From the NCBI GenBank assembly GCA_028583415.1, contig CM053267.1:41590834-41654833 (forward strand): 64,000 bases of DNA, written 5' to 3'. Positions within the stretch are counted from its first letter, which is position 1; each line of letters starts with the position of its first letter. Below the pieces are notes generated by a model that worked only from the letters and a program-made list of their open reading frames with translations, did not search any database and was not told where the DNA came from. Position numbers and translations under genes: made by a program. Positions 35,601 to 48,995 of this stretch are shown here, in pieces. This stretch comes from Protea cynaroides. Taxonomy: Eukaryota; Streptophyta; Magnoliopsida; Proteales; Proteaceae.

Positions 35601-38600
35601 ACTGGACTGAAAAGTAATATTCATTCCTATCTCACTTTTTCCTTTATAAAGTTTCATGTTATTGACTTATTTGCATATCCTCCATTTCATACTACTCTCC
35701 CTTTTCAGCTTGGAGGCATGAATTCTATATTGGCAATTGAACATTCTCCATGCATTCCATTTATAAAGGAAACTCCTACAATGATCCTGGGAATGGATGT
35801 TTCCCACGGTTCTCCTGGTCATTCAGATGTCCCGTCCGTAGCTGCGGTATTCTTACTATCATGTTAAGCTTCTTTATTTAACATCATTTTTTTTAATGTT
35901 TGATGCGTCTGATGGTTGGAGCTGATTTCAATATGTTGGAATTCTCAGGTTGTTGGTTCCAGATCGTGGCCATTAATATCGAGGTATAGGGCATCTGTAA
36001 GAACTCAGTCTCCAAAGATGGAGATGATTGATGCTCTGTACAAACCATTAGCGAATGGGGAGGATGATGGCATTATGAGGTGTTTCTTTCTGTAATTATT
36101 TAAGTAGTTTTGTTCCTGGCTAGAACTGAATGTTTTGTTTACCCCCTTAAATTTACTGAAAGATTGTCTGTTATAGATTCATTAGGGCAGTTGACCAGAT
36201 AGTGGGATACTTTAATTTGGGCGTAGCATTGAAAGATGTGTTGTTGTCTCTTGTATTGCAGGGAGTTACTTTTGGACTTCTACAAATCAAGTCAATCACA
36301 CAAGCCAAAGCAGATAATCATCTTTAGGTATTTCTACAGTGCTGGTTATTTTCAATAGTACGTGTTTGTTACTTGCCAAATCATTCCATCTTAAATCTCA
36401 TAATTGTTAGACTTCTCCTTTTGTTTGATTGATTAAATTGGCCTTCATGGACTTTGTTGTTACCTGTAAATTAGATAAGTGGAATGTTCCAAAATTGAGT
36501 TTTATTTCTCCCCTATGTGATGCTTAATATATGATTTTAAAGAGAGAACGGAAGTTGGGTCGTCTTGGCTGATGGCTTAGTGGGACAATGGTCTTACCAT
36601 CCTGTCAAAATGATCAGATCATTAATCAATATATAGTAATATACATTGTATAGGTCAATACAAAAAAGTCAAATGGGCTTGTAGCCTATTGAGTTTGTTG
36701 CATCCTATTTATGTTGTTGAGGGTTCAAAACTTGCTAACTTCCATTGTCTGTTGAATTTGGATTTTATTATCCTATTCTACTCGGTCTAAATTATGATGT
36801 TACCGTCTGACTATCTGGTCTGGTTGTTGGTTTGACTGTTCACCAGGTAGTTTCGACTTTTAACAGTCTTTAACCAATTCAATGGTTTTCGTGGGACAGG
36901 TAGGGAACATTTGTAGGGTTGGTAGAACTGTAAAATGGAGCAGTTGATGGTTCTAGCAGTTTGTGTTCAGCTTTCAATACAGTGAATACACTGAGCAGGA
37001 CGATTGGAAGGGCCATGGGTGTTGGCCAACTATAAATTCTAGGGAAGCAAATAGGTCTTACATGAAGAATAATTGCACAGCCACCCATAAAGAGCAGATT
37101 TTATAAATTTTAACTCGGTTAAAATCAGATGTAAGAATAAAACAGAAAGTGATACTGGAGCACATAATCAATAATTGATTCCGGATTTAATAGGTTAATT
37201 TAATAACATAAATCTGTATGTTTTGGCTTAGAGTAAACACAAATTTCTTCCAGTGTCTAAATTTTTTTTTGCTGATCTTTCTGTTCTCCAATTCCAATCC
37301 GTGGAGCTAAATTTGTGAGGGGATAACTAGATCAAGGAATAAAGTATGTTAGTAAGTTGATCTCGTCTAAACAGGATCTCTCTCTACCTCTATCTCTCTC
37401 TCCCTTCCTTCCCCCCAAAAAAAAAAAAAAAAAAAGTAAGAATAGACAAAGATTTTTAAAAGTTATACAGCAGTTAAGATAATTGACTACATTCTTGGAA
37501 CCTCATGGTATTTGATTTGATTTCTAGGACCCTAAGTCCAAGCTTGAAGTATTATTTGCCAATTTTGCTGGTTCCTGGTGAATCTATTTGACTACACAAA
37601 ACAGCACTTTGTAGAATCATCTAGGAACTGACATTTCAGAGTCATGCTAAATTTTTTGAATTAATATAGTTTCGGTTTTATTAGTAGTATGTTAATAAAG
37701 GCTTCACAAATTGTCTTGATAACTGCATTAAAATGTGGAGTCCATTAGGAAAAAAAGAAATGACATTTGTACTTAAGCCACTATATATCACATCTTTCCA
37801 AAATTTCACCAAGTTTCAAGGCTTTCCCATTAAAGTCATCAGAAAATGACCATAGTTAGTTGAAACGCATTTAAAACGCCTTTTCCATATTTGACATTTT
37901 GTTTTGATATACGATAAAAATGGAACTCTTCTATGCAAGTGCTTAAAACATGTATTATATGTGTTTTCATAAAAAAAAAAGAAAGGATAAAAGCCCTAAA
38001 TCTTTTTCATTCCCTTGCCTCTTTTGTTCTGCAATTAAGGTAGCGCCGTGTGGCGGTCTTTTGCACCTGAGTCAGTGGCAGCCCCAAATCTCTTCACCCA
38101 ATTTCCAGACAGCCCCAAGCCCTTGTTCCCTCTCCCTCTATTTTGCAATTGAGGCAGTCATGTGATGATCTTCTGCAGCTGAGGCTGTGGCAGTTGGGAA
38201 ATTAATTGCGGATGAGTTGCAGTTGTTCTTGAAGAAATTGTCTGATTCTGTATATCCTCCAAAACTTGTTATAGGAGGCTTATTACACTCGGAATCCGCT
38301 GGTTCTCTTGTCCTTGCTTTTCCCATGGCTGATAGCTACTCCCAGCTTCGAATCTTAGGGGAAGGGAGGGAGGGAGGGAGCGGCCAGTGAAGACAAGTGG
38401 GGGAGGGGGAAATATTTGGATCACCTGGTAGTCCCTTTTGGAATAAAATTTTTTGAGAAACGAAGGCCTGGGAGACAAATGGTATCCTTTTCCATGATCG
38501 TTTTGTAATTTTCCTGGTATTGGGGTAGATCTGTGACTGTGAAGAGCTTTTAAGTGACATCTGTATGTCATTAGAGAGTGTTTTCCGGGCCTAGGATCTT

Positions 38601-39051
38601 TGGGCTCAAACCACTAAGGATTAATTTGATTGATCAGGGAGTTGCCACCTATGTTGCAATTAACACAAAATTAGGCTAAAACAAAAAGTGAGCTCAAAGT
38701 TTTCCAAGGTCTTTTTCTTAAAGTATGTCGTTCAAATTTATAAGAGTATATTGCTATATTTTTGGTCCTGTATTTTTTAAATCCAAATGTTTAAAACCCA
38801 ATTTTTTTTTTCGAATTTTCGCCATTCTTGAAATGTTTGACCAGATTTTTGGCTGTCTTGTTCAAATTCTGAGCCTTTTTAAACACGTCTATATTTTGCC
38901 TTTCCCATTTTTAACTAACCATATCCCTTAACAATTTCTAAGAAAGATCTAAATCTTTATTATGGAGAAAATCATAGTTGTTTAGGCATCGCCTTAATTT
39001 TGCACAAAAGCCGCTCACCTTGGTCAGCTAGGCATTGCCTTGGTTGCTTAG

Positions 39052-39088
<37 letters not shown>

Positions 39089-42000
39089 ATTTATTTATTT
39101 TTTAATTTTTTTTAATCCGGCATTCCATCTCATTAGGGCCTAAGACAATAAAACACTAAAAGTTACGTAGTATGCATATTCACACCTAGGCTTCTGGCCA
39201 CTGCCTTGTGCCACATTGTTGCCATGACAATTATGGAGAAGACAAAAGTGCAGTTTAAAGATGCTTTAGCTATGGGATGAGATCAATTTGAAAGGGCTTG
39301 ATCGTCAAATGAGTTGCATTGGGTAAGTTTAGATTTTTTTTTTTCTTCTTTTGGATAAGTGTTTACTACAATTTATTTAACCTGGTCTCACTCGTCCAGA
39401 TTACTCTGGAGTTCATCTAAAACTGTTTAATCTAGCCGTATCCATCATTTAGTTAATTTCAATGAGATCCTTGTTTATGTGGAGAATTACTTACTAATTT
39501 CATTGTGCTGTACTACCTCACTAGCTACTTGTGTTAAAATTCTCAATTTTCTCAGGCACTCCTGTGAAAAGGAATTATAGTTTCCCACTTTGGTGTGTCT
39601 ATAAATGAAGTTGGTTTGATGTGTCCTTCTCTAGAGACTGCATGCTAGTTAATGTTTCTTTGAAGTTGATCTGTAAAGTGGAGTAGCAAGAAGTATATCA
39701 TATTGAAAGAAAAAGAACGTCACTGATGATGGATACCCATGTACAAATAGCTGTGGTATTGCTCAAATTATCAGCTCTTTAAGGTTGGCGTCACAAATTC
39801 TGTTCTGTCATTCCAATAGCTGAGAATTTACTCCATTGAATCACAAGTCATTAGATCTTCACTTACTCTCTGTACTTACTATCTGAGAATTCTGTTCTAT
39901 CTCTGGTTGCAACCCAATATCATGCAACAATGGCGTATTCCACAACTATTTGGTTCAGTTATGTCACCCTGTCTTCTAAATCCACTCTATCTAGGGTGAT
40001 TTGTTCTATTAAATCTGACACTCATCTTGTCTCACTAGTAGCCATGACATTTTGACCTTCTCCTTTTCCTTTTTTTGATGCCCTCCAACTTGCACAACAT
40101 CAATCGTCATAGGAGCAGCTCTGGAAAGTATTTTTGCCATGGTTTAGCTAATACCTAAACTAATCACCTGATACGACTTACGAGTGTGTGTTAAACAAGC
40201 CGACAACAAACTGCTTTGGGTGCCGGAAGGACACTTTGGTTGACCAAAGTTTACTCTATATGGGCGTATGAATCATAAAACAGTTCTCAGATACATATGG
40301 ATCTGATAACACAAAATTTGGTGTGTATGGCTTCTGGGCTAACAGCTGGGGTTGCCTTTTGTTTCCCATGAGGATGTTTTACTTTTATGCTTTAGGATTT
40401 TATTCTATTTCTATAGCTAGAACATGATCATGGTTTGAGCTGCTGGTTCAATTGTGTGCTGTGACAATCAGCCAGCTGGTTGCAGGTTTTTGATCTAGCA
40501 AATGGTATCCAACAAACATGTTATATGGGGAGTTGGTACAATTGAAATTAGTATTGGTTGACGTTTCTGATAGTCCTGGTAGTCACACCATCTGAGCCAA
40601 TTGTATTTCCAAAACAGTGCCTGAAGTAAAGCTGATACTATCCTTTTTCCTTTGTGTTCAAGATGTTATCTTGATGTTGAAATCTCTGATGTATTTTGTA
40701 ATTGATATATCCTTTTTTTATAGATAATTTTTAAATCCTATTTACTGCTTTGCATTGTGATTTTTCTTGTGGGGCCAAACTAAATGTTAAAAAATTTTAT
40801 TTACCCTTTTGCTTTTCTCCATTAAGATTGGTGCCATTTTTTCCTCAGCTCTTTTTTTTTCCTTCTCTCTTGTGGTGAATTTACAATTTTGTTTTTTATT
40901 TTAGGGATGGGGTGAGTGAATCCCAGTTTGACCAAGTTTTGAACATTGAGCTGGAGCAAGTCATAAAGGTTCTTCCTGCCAAACTAGAATGTTTCTTTCT
41001 TTCACATTCATAATATAGCCAAGGTTATATTCTGCCAAATGCTCATCCTGAGGAGATTTTCTGTGGCCATTCAAATGGCATATGAAGAATCTACTATGAG
41101 AGACCTATTAAACCATGTGCTTGTATGAGAGTAGGCCATGGCTCTGCTCTGTTAACCAGTAGTTAAAATTCATTGTCTCTCTATTATTTAGATTTTGAAT
41201 GGTCAAGTTTGTTGCAGGCATTTCAGCATTTAGGTGAAACTTGGCTTCCCAAATTCACTGTGATTGTGGCTCAGAAGAACCATCACACAAAGCTATTCCA
41301 AGCCAGTGCCCCTGAAAATGTGCCACCTGGTTAGGCTCTTGCTAAAATTATTCTTTATGGTATAATACAAAAGGTGATAGGTTGCAGTGTAACAGAATGC
41401 CAACTGTGCTGAAGTAGGTTCACCTTTCAACTCTGTCTTCTTTATGCACAGGGACAGTTGTGGATACAAAAGTTGTGCATCCGAGGAACTATGACTTTTA
41501 TATGTGTGCCCAGGCTGGAATTATTGTAAGTTCTTTTTCTCTGTTGATTCATATCTAGCAGAACTCGTGTTTTCTACTTACTATAGAAGGCAGGTTGTTT
41601 GATTTTACAGGTATTGTCTTAAAAGAAAAAGGAATTGTATAAAAAGCAAAATTTTTTTGCTTTTAAATTTCTCAATGTTTTTCCCAGAAAAAGTTGGTAG
41701 CATCTTCGTCGTGTAAACTTACAAATGGAGGACACTACCCCTCTATATGGTTGGATTCTTCTCCTGAATTCAACATGGCCAAATATGCTTCCTTGTCATG
41801 TATATAGTCCTGAGTGTACACGTTATTTTCTCCAATATCAATACAGTCATTACATTTTCTCCAAAAAAGGACAAATGGCCATTATTAATTTTATTACTAT
41901 ACCCTTGATTTTCCCAGATATATTTTAAGTTGAAAAAAAAAATGAGTTAAGAGAAAAACGTTTCATTTATGACAGTTGACATGGCAGTTAGCCTCTTGTG

Positions 42001-43442
42001 AAAATCTTAGTAATCCTTTGAGATTCATGCTGAATTTTTTGACACTTCTGATGTTCATCCATGGGAAATTCTATTTTTTATGTATTTGAGATGGGTTGAT
42101 GATCTAGGGGACCTGATAATGTAATCCTGTGACTATTGGAACTTTAAAATATTATGGGAAATGTTGCTGAAAAAAAGCTTTTATGAAATCAACCCCCATT
42201 AGTAGTGCAACTGTTACTGCTCCATCCTCAGGGTATACCTGTGATTTTTTGGTTTTTTATCCCTCAAATGCTCTGATTTTTCTGTTCTATAACCCGAGTT
42301 CTATTATTTTTTTATTTTTTTTGGGTGAAGGGAACATCACGCCCAGCACACTACCATGTCTTGCTCGATGAGATTGGTTTCACTGCTGACGATTTGCAAA
42401 GCCTTGTTCATTCACTCTCCTATGTGTAAGCTTACAAATGCTTTTAGTTGTAGCATTGTTCGTTCAGTGGTGTGTGAGTAATTTTCCTGTACATGACTAT
42501 AAGGATGAATTGACCAAATGCGGTTAACTACTGTTCCTGTGGGTTTAATTCAGGTACCAGAGGAGCACGACTGCTATATCAGTTGGTAAGTACGACTCTT
42601 CAATGCTTCTTTATAAGGATTGTAGAGCCAGCTTGAGACGGCTTTTATCCAGTATATTCATGCAGATATTGTCCTGTGGTCATTTCTAGTCATCCTCAAG
42701 TTTTATGAGGTGATCTATGACTTTTGTGGCCCTGTTAAACCTTGATGATGACCATGAAATGGACTTGGAATGACCCATCTATGCTTTATTGGGTCAATGC
42801 TTACGGGTTTACTTTCGAGATAAAGAAAGAGAAGGGAAAACAGATGGCAGGTTTAATGTAATTTTTTTTCCTATGGCTCAGTCTGGTTGCAAGGGGAATT
42901 AAAGGGAAGGGAAGTGAAAATTTCAAACCTAAAAAGGAAGGAAACCTTATAGCTTTAACACAACATGATTATATAAGCTACTTAAATTTCTTGTCATAAT
43001 TAGTAATGATACTTGTTAGATGTAAAATTTATTTTACTTTCAAATGTAAGGGATTTGGATTCAAAGTAAAGTGTGAGTTTATAACTAAATATGAAATGTT
43101 TTGGAGGTGGTTACATTGTCATGTGATAGCATATGCCATAATGATTACGACAGTTTTCTTATTATGTTTAAATCTTTCATTTTGCTTTCCTTTAATTGCC
43201 CTTGCAACAGGCTGTGTAATTATCATAGTACTTTTACGTTTCATCTGGCTTCTTTTGTCTCCCCAGTGGCTCCAGTCTGCTATGCCCATCTTGCTGCTCA
43301 ACAGATGAGCCAATTTATGAAGTTTGAGGATTTCTCAGATACTTCCTCAGGACATGGAGGTGTCACATCGGCAGGTAGTGTTCCTGTTCCTGAGCTCCCT
43401 AGGTTGCACAAAAACGTCGAGAGTTCTATGTTCTTTTGTTGA
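32669..43442 (+). CDS. AGO6: Argonaute, AGO6-like (AGO4/6/9 clade), complete gene
   Basis: Argonaute predicted to load 24-nt siRNAs for RNA-directed DNA methylation in the nucleus. 22 coding exons join in frame to 904 codons: 32669-32887, 32974-33179, 33277-33492, 33563-33699, 33790-33887, 33972-34069, 34201-34372, 34459-34575, 34654-34761, 34888-34950, 35044-35157, 35240-35405, 35484-35596, 35709-35846, 35949-36079, 36262-36327, 40905-40968, 41218-41329, 41452-41525, 42331-42425, 42554-42585, 43267-43442. PAZ is at about 265-385, MID about 430-590, PIWI to about 867. The catalytic set is present: D639 (GMDVSHG), E700 (RELLLDFY), D722 (FRDGVS), H854 (YAHLAA). The C terminus VPVPELPRLHKNVESSMFFC and MEFKIKGLSEKPCNQQ favour AGO6 over AGO4, by memory of the family. 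All introns are GT-AG; one between R721 and D722 is 4577 bp. The start has a good context (A at -3, G at +4). Confidence 0.95.
36328..40904 (+). other. AGO6 large intron (4577 bp)
   Basis: Lies between the codons for R721 and catalytic D722. It contains CT and A runs (37376-37434), a CT microsatellite (39054-39086) and an internal imperfect duplication near 38030-38185 (GCAATT-AGG-AG ... CTGAG-CTGTGGCAG). No transposon coding sequence is recognised. The same intron in copy 2 carries an RTE LINE and a solo LTR. Confidence 0.75.
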
Positions 43443-46200
43443 AGCGTCGAGAATGTAGCTTGAACTTGTTTTTGTTGAGATGATGATACTTGGAGGTGTA
43501 GATACTTGGAGTGGTATAGGAGAATGGTTGACCCCTAAGTAGTTTTGTTTTTGGTTTTAGGATTTTTGAATTTTGGGTGGGGTCAAATGATTATACATGT
43601 AAATCCTTCTCTAGATAGTTCCCAGATCTTGCAATTCGGAAATACTAGGATATAGTACTCCTCTAAACAGATATTTGAGATCTTTTCTCCTTGAGAAACT
43701 ATGTTCGTTGGTCTTATCTGTTGAATTGTAAAGTGCTACAAGCTGATTAGTTCAGTAAAGCTTAGTAATATTTAGCTTCTTTATCGGTCTGCTTTATTTT
43801 TTCCCTCCTGTTTGTTTGGTTTTTACAGTTTCTGTTGCTTGTCAAAGTGTTCCATACATTCAAAATTTGAAAATATTAACTCCACAGAATATGTGGGACC
43901 TTGTTAACATCACAAGCCAATCAGGTTCTTTGTCCGGTTGTGTCCATTCCTCTCACACAAGGGGTGATATGACTAGGGGTGAAGTGGTCATTTCACCCAT
44001 ATGAAGGCGCAGGAGGGCACAGCCGGACAGAAAATTCTCCCTAATTTTATTTTCCATCTCCCCTATTTGTTGGGGCATGTTTGTATCGGCTTGCGGTTGA
44101 TGTCGTCTCACATATTCTGTGAGGTTAGTGATGAAAATGAAAGAAATCAAGAAGAACAAGAGGAGTTTTTACAGAAAACGTCTGTTCCTTTTTTACTGAA
44201 CCGAACTGAACCTTGTTGTAAGTTTTATTTATACAAACTGTATCATAACCACGTGTATGATTGATAAAGGTTTTACAAAATATCTAAAACTACCTACACT
44301 TATGGGCCTGCGACTGAAATTTTTTTTAGGATTGGGCTTTTGTAGATCCAAACTCTTATCATTCAATAGCGTCTGGGTGGGTCCATTGATGCGTTTGGGC
44401 TATTATGTTGTTTTACAGTTTACAGATCATGTTTTCATTTCTGTACATTTGGAGTTTCTAATTCTCTCCTCTTTCTTGGGAAAATAATGCAAGGTTTTAT
44501 ATGGGATACCTAGATTTTGGATTATCAGTCTGGGAATTTGAAATGACATGCAAAATTTTTAGATTTTGGCTAATCTCTCCTTTAGTTTTATATTTCAGTT
44601 AAAAATATTCTGAAACACATATCTATATTGATAATTTGGTGTATTACTTTCTTCTTTTTAGAAATTTTATCTTTATTATATACTATTGTAACTCATATAT
44701 TGATTAGATATGAATAATATTAAAATCTAAAAAATTAAAGGAAAAAAAAAATCTAAAAAGGGAAAAATTGTAGAAATTTTGGCTATGATTCTGAAATCCG
44801 AAACATTTAAAAAAATTAAGATTTTGATTTTATCCACATGAACAAAGACCAATTAAAGGTATCATAAATTTTTTTTTAAAGCAAAAATCTAATTGTAACT
44901 TATTGGTGTAATTGGTAATTTGAATATTTGATATTTAAGAAATTATGTGGCTTTACTACATGTTATATTTAGCCTCACATTAATCATTTGCCTTTTCATC
45001 TAATGCCTTAACCTCCTCTAGTCTTGGATTCTATTTTGACATATAAATAGGGTAACTAGGGATCTATAAATCTAAAAATTTTCAATCCCATTTAAATTGC
45101 CATGCAAAATTCAGGACCATGGTTGTAGTCTAACTTGTAACCAATATCAATGTGGTTACAACTTAACAACTAAAGCTCCCCCTAAGACCCCCAACTTTAA
45201 AACAAGAGGCTCCTCCCTAAGACCCTAATAGACGAAACGAAATGAGAAAGAAACGAAATATAGAAGAAAAAGGAAGAGTTCAGAACATTTGCATGTACCT
45301 GTATTTTTTTATGGGATTTTATCACTGTTTATATAGTGTGGGACGACTTTAGGGTGCTGTATTTGTTTCCCATGATATTGGATTGATGGAGTTGGAAGGG
45401 CCCCAAATAATTTGGTCCCAGAACAAACGAGCTCTCGATTGGATTTCCAAATAATGTACACACTACGAGTAGTATACATGCTGTAGCAGGCTCTTCCCTC
45501 CTTATTCCCTCAGGCGCCCTCTTTCGTTTCTACTTACACTCACTTTCCTCCCTAACGGTATAGATCCCCTCTATATGAAGGATTGGATCCCTCCTCTGGT
45601 CCCGTGTGGCTATTGATTTGGCGTGGGAGATGTCAATGCACTCAAGTGGAGAATAGATCCCTCCCCGTAAGTAATAAACCATTCATCAATCGTATTTGAA
45701 GAAAATTTTTATGCATGGCCATGCACATCATAGCCATTGCTTCAGTCATTGGTTGAGACAGAGGAGGAGAGAAAAGGGAGATGGTAATCCCCAAACTCTC
45801 CCTCCCTTATTAGACAAAAGGCCGTGCTTCATGGTCCGCACATGAAACTGCCCCCACCATGTTATTTTGTTATTCTTTTCTAAGATGATCATTATTATTA
45901 TGGAGGCAAGTTCGGCTGTGACCCTCTATGCCGTCTCAAATAGGATTGAAAGGACCTTTCTGCCCATAGTTATTTCACCTCCTCACGGGAGAGGTGTAGG
46001 GATGCAACCGGACAAAGAACCCCTGTCCCTATTAATATTAATAAGACGATTTTCATACACGGACCGTGAATGTTCATAGTCAATGTGTCGACCTTTCATC
46101 CAATAAAAGAGAGTTTTGGATTATATTTTTTTCCCTCTTATCTCCCATCTGAGCCGAAGGTAAGACTCATCTAATACCTTCCCTTTATTCTTTCCTTTTC
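43443..46200. other. AGO6 3' side and intergenic, no further gene
   Basis: The 3' UTR probably ends within a few hundred bases of 43442, but no decisive poly(A) signal is picked out. Related short texts around 43960-44040 and 45900-46020 (GGGTGATATGACTAGGGG; CGGACAAAGAA) look like dispersed repeats. No coding signal. Confidence 0.45.
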
Positions 46201-46349
46201 GTGTACAAATCCTCTCCTGGGCCCTTGCTGGTTGCCATGGGCTAGATTTCAATCGATCCATCTCTCCATGTATTGATAAATGGGTTGACTGATCTCCAGC
46301 CTTTGGATCAGCTGCAGGACCCTCTTGTCGCAGCAGAGGATTTGATTCC
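46201..46349. mobile_element. Foldback element H (149 bp)
   Basis: Ends GTGTACAAATCCTCTCC and AGAGGATTTGATTCC are inverted. Its reverse complement aligns with element A (6763-6896) through CTGATCCAA, GATCAGTCA and ATACATGG blocks. Target duplication is not clear. Confidence 0.65.
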
Positions 46350-46919
46350 TCCGACTTTGAGATCAAAACTAAACTAATGATTAAGACCCACAAGTCGAGC
46401 CAATGGCTTATAATAGGGCCCTTGCTTCTTTAGGTTGAGATATCGATCATTTTTATATAGTGGGAGGCTTTTTCTTGCTGGGGCGCTCAAGCAAACGATG
46501 CAAACTACGAAGCGAAGCCAAAAAGCCGTATCGCGACTGCCCTACGAAATCTACTTCGTTTCACCCGTTGAACCATAAGTTTATCTTATGTACTCCACGT
46601 GTCTGTATATACCAAAGCATTTATTTATAATTAATCCATTCTATTTTCTTCTGGTCAAAACCCCTAATAAAAAGAGAGTCCCATAAAACCTTGAAACCGC
46701 CGAACACCCTATCTTTTTTTTTTTTTTTCTTAATATCAGAAACTTAAAAACAAAAGTTCACCTATCAATAGGAAATCCTTGGGCTTTTTCTTCTTTCTCA
46801 GCACGAATGTGGAAATCCTCCTTCCTTGTCTTTTATTTTTTTAATGTTTCATTGTATTTTGATCATTAGCCTTGTCTATCTATATTTTAATGTTTGTATT
46901 TTTCATTGTAAATAAAAAG

Positions 46920-47391
46920 AAAATTTACTTAGACACTCCCTTGACAATTAAGTTACTACATAGAACTACCTTCTCTTGACAAAAAATTACACGAACTGCA
47001 TTTGAAACAATGTTTTATAATAGTATAGTCCACACCGGATGTTAAAAAATGATGAATTTTTTTTAAAACAATTCTAGCCTCACAAAAGGTAAAATTACAT
47101 AAATATAACATTGTATATCTTTGAAATGAGGCCTCCGTAAATTCTCCAATCTGCAATTGGAGAACTTACAGAAGCATCATTCTAGAGATAGACGATGATA
47201 TATTTATGTAATTTTACATTGAGTAAGGGTAGTATTGTCTTAATTTTTTTTTTTTTGTAATTTATTTGATCAATTTTTAACGCTCGATGTGGTATACTGC
47301 TATAAAACATTGTTTCAAGGGTAGCCTGTATAATCTATATCAAGAGAAATCAATTGTCAAGAGAGTGTCATAATAAATCTCTTTAAATAAT
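46920..47391. mobile_element. Long inverted-repeat element (about 470 bp)
   Basis: Arms of about 200 bp are inverted: the left contains GACACTCCCTTGACAATT and GAAACAATGTTTTATA; the right gives GACACTCTCTTGACAATT and GAAACAATGTTTTATA when reversed. Both end inward with AAAATTACATAAATAT. It is almost entirely a foldback. Exact ends and target duplication are uncertain. Confidence 0.65.
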
Positions 47392-47455
47392 TTTTTTGAC
47401 TCTAAGCCTTAGGCCTCATCATGACAAACCCCCCAATTCTTGTCTTCCATTTTTA

Positions 47456-48986
47456 GGAAAAATTACACAAACACCCCCTCTACTATTGTGAAACCACACA
47501 GAAATATCTTGTTTTTACAAAAGCTACACAGAATACCCTTCTAACAATGATATCATACACTCTCACCCACAGCGTTACTTTCAACTTAACGATAGAAGGT
47601 CAATTTTTTTAAGACAAAAATACCCTTACTATAGAGAGAGAAATTAGAAACTCTTTAGGATAGAATATTATGTTTTGGTGGGAAATAATGATATATTTTC
47701 TTTTTCACTTCAGTAAGAACTTCGGGGTTTGAAGGGGCTGATATTGGGGAGTCTATTGGTTGGGATAGGTTTCTAACTCATTCTTGATCAAGGGACATTG
47801 ATGCTGGATTGATCATCTCCCTTTTGGTATTCTTGCTTTCTTTTTGAGAAAAGGAATGAAATTTCGTATTCCTACGAGGCGTAACCCAGTTCAGATTGCA
47901 TCAACAATCATACCTAATGTGGCAACTGACATAATATTGATGGAAATGGAACATTAACCACGAAGACTTTGGTGAGGAAGAGAATTAAAAAACTTTTCAA
48001 TAAACATGGACATCAGTTTACACCTCACAAACCTAACTCGTACGAAGAATTGATTACGGTTTATCCTCAAAACTCTCAAATGACTCTAGCTCTCAGTTCA
48101 AGTGGGTCCAGGAGAAAGAGTTTAAAAGTCTAATTTAAAGATGAATGGGGTTTTGAGGAGAAAGATGAAAACAACTTCAAGTTTAAAACGGAGGAAGAAA
48201 TGATTTTCCTTTTAATCCCACAACACTAAATGGGGTTGGTTTCTATGAGAACTGAATGGGAGACGGTAACTGTAGCAACCCATCATATCATATGCCTTGA
48301 TGAGTGATAAGAGAATATTAATTTCAATCTTTCCTTCTTCACCGTTGAACTTGGTGATGACAACTTGTTTTTCGAATAGAAGACTCTTTAAGGGGCTATT
48401 GACCCAGCCTATGAAGATGGAGATCTAAAATTTATCTATAATTAATTTCGTATAAATTCTGGATCAATTCAGGTCTCTCTTGAGAATGAGAATCGGACAG
48501 AAGAAGAAAAAGCAAAAGTGAAATTGAAACTCTGCAAAACCCTTGACCGATTGAGAGATTCTATTGGGGTTAAGCCGTGAAGAAGAAAACCTTGGAGAAG
48601 AACTCGAATGTGAACTCGCTGAGAAGAAATACCCGTGGAGAAGAAGACCCTTGGGAAGAAATTGATGAGAAGCCAACTGGTGGAGAAGTTAAACCTTGAC
48701 AAGAAATCAGTGAGTGGAAAAGAAAACGACAATGGAGAAGAGAAGAAAAAGGAATTAGGGTTGTTGGGAGGACTAAACAATAAACCCTTTTAGGTCGTTT
48801 TACACCTAGTAAGGGTATTTTTATCTTAAAAAAAAAATTGACCCTCTGTCGTTAAGTTGAAAGTAACGGTGTTGGTGAGAGTGTATGATATCATTGTTAG
48901 AGGGAAATTCTGTGTAACTTTTGTAAAGACAAAGTAGTTCTGTGTAGTTTCACAATAATAGAGGAGATGTCTATGTAATTTTTCCA
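47456..48986. mobile_element. 1.5-kb element with 180-bp terminal inverted repeats
   Basis: The left end GGAAAAATTACACAAACACC and right end (reverse complement GGAAAAATTACATAGACATC) start inverted repeats of about 180 bp that include ACAATGATATCATACACTCT. Flanks CCATTTTTA (47447-47455) and CTATTTTTA (48987-48995) match at 8 of 9, pointing to a Mutator-like element. The internal 1.1 kb has no transposase; 48470-48780 is purine-rich with repeated GAGAAGAA words and might be captured host sequence. Confidence 0.65.
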
Positions 48987-48995
48987 CTATTTTTA

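Noticed and set aside
43953..44487. Open frames downstream of AGO6
   Set aside because: Short, overlapping on both strands, in dispersed-repeat-like sequence, with no family match.
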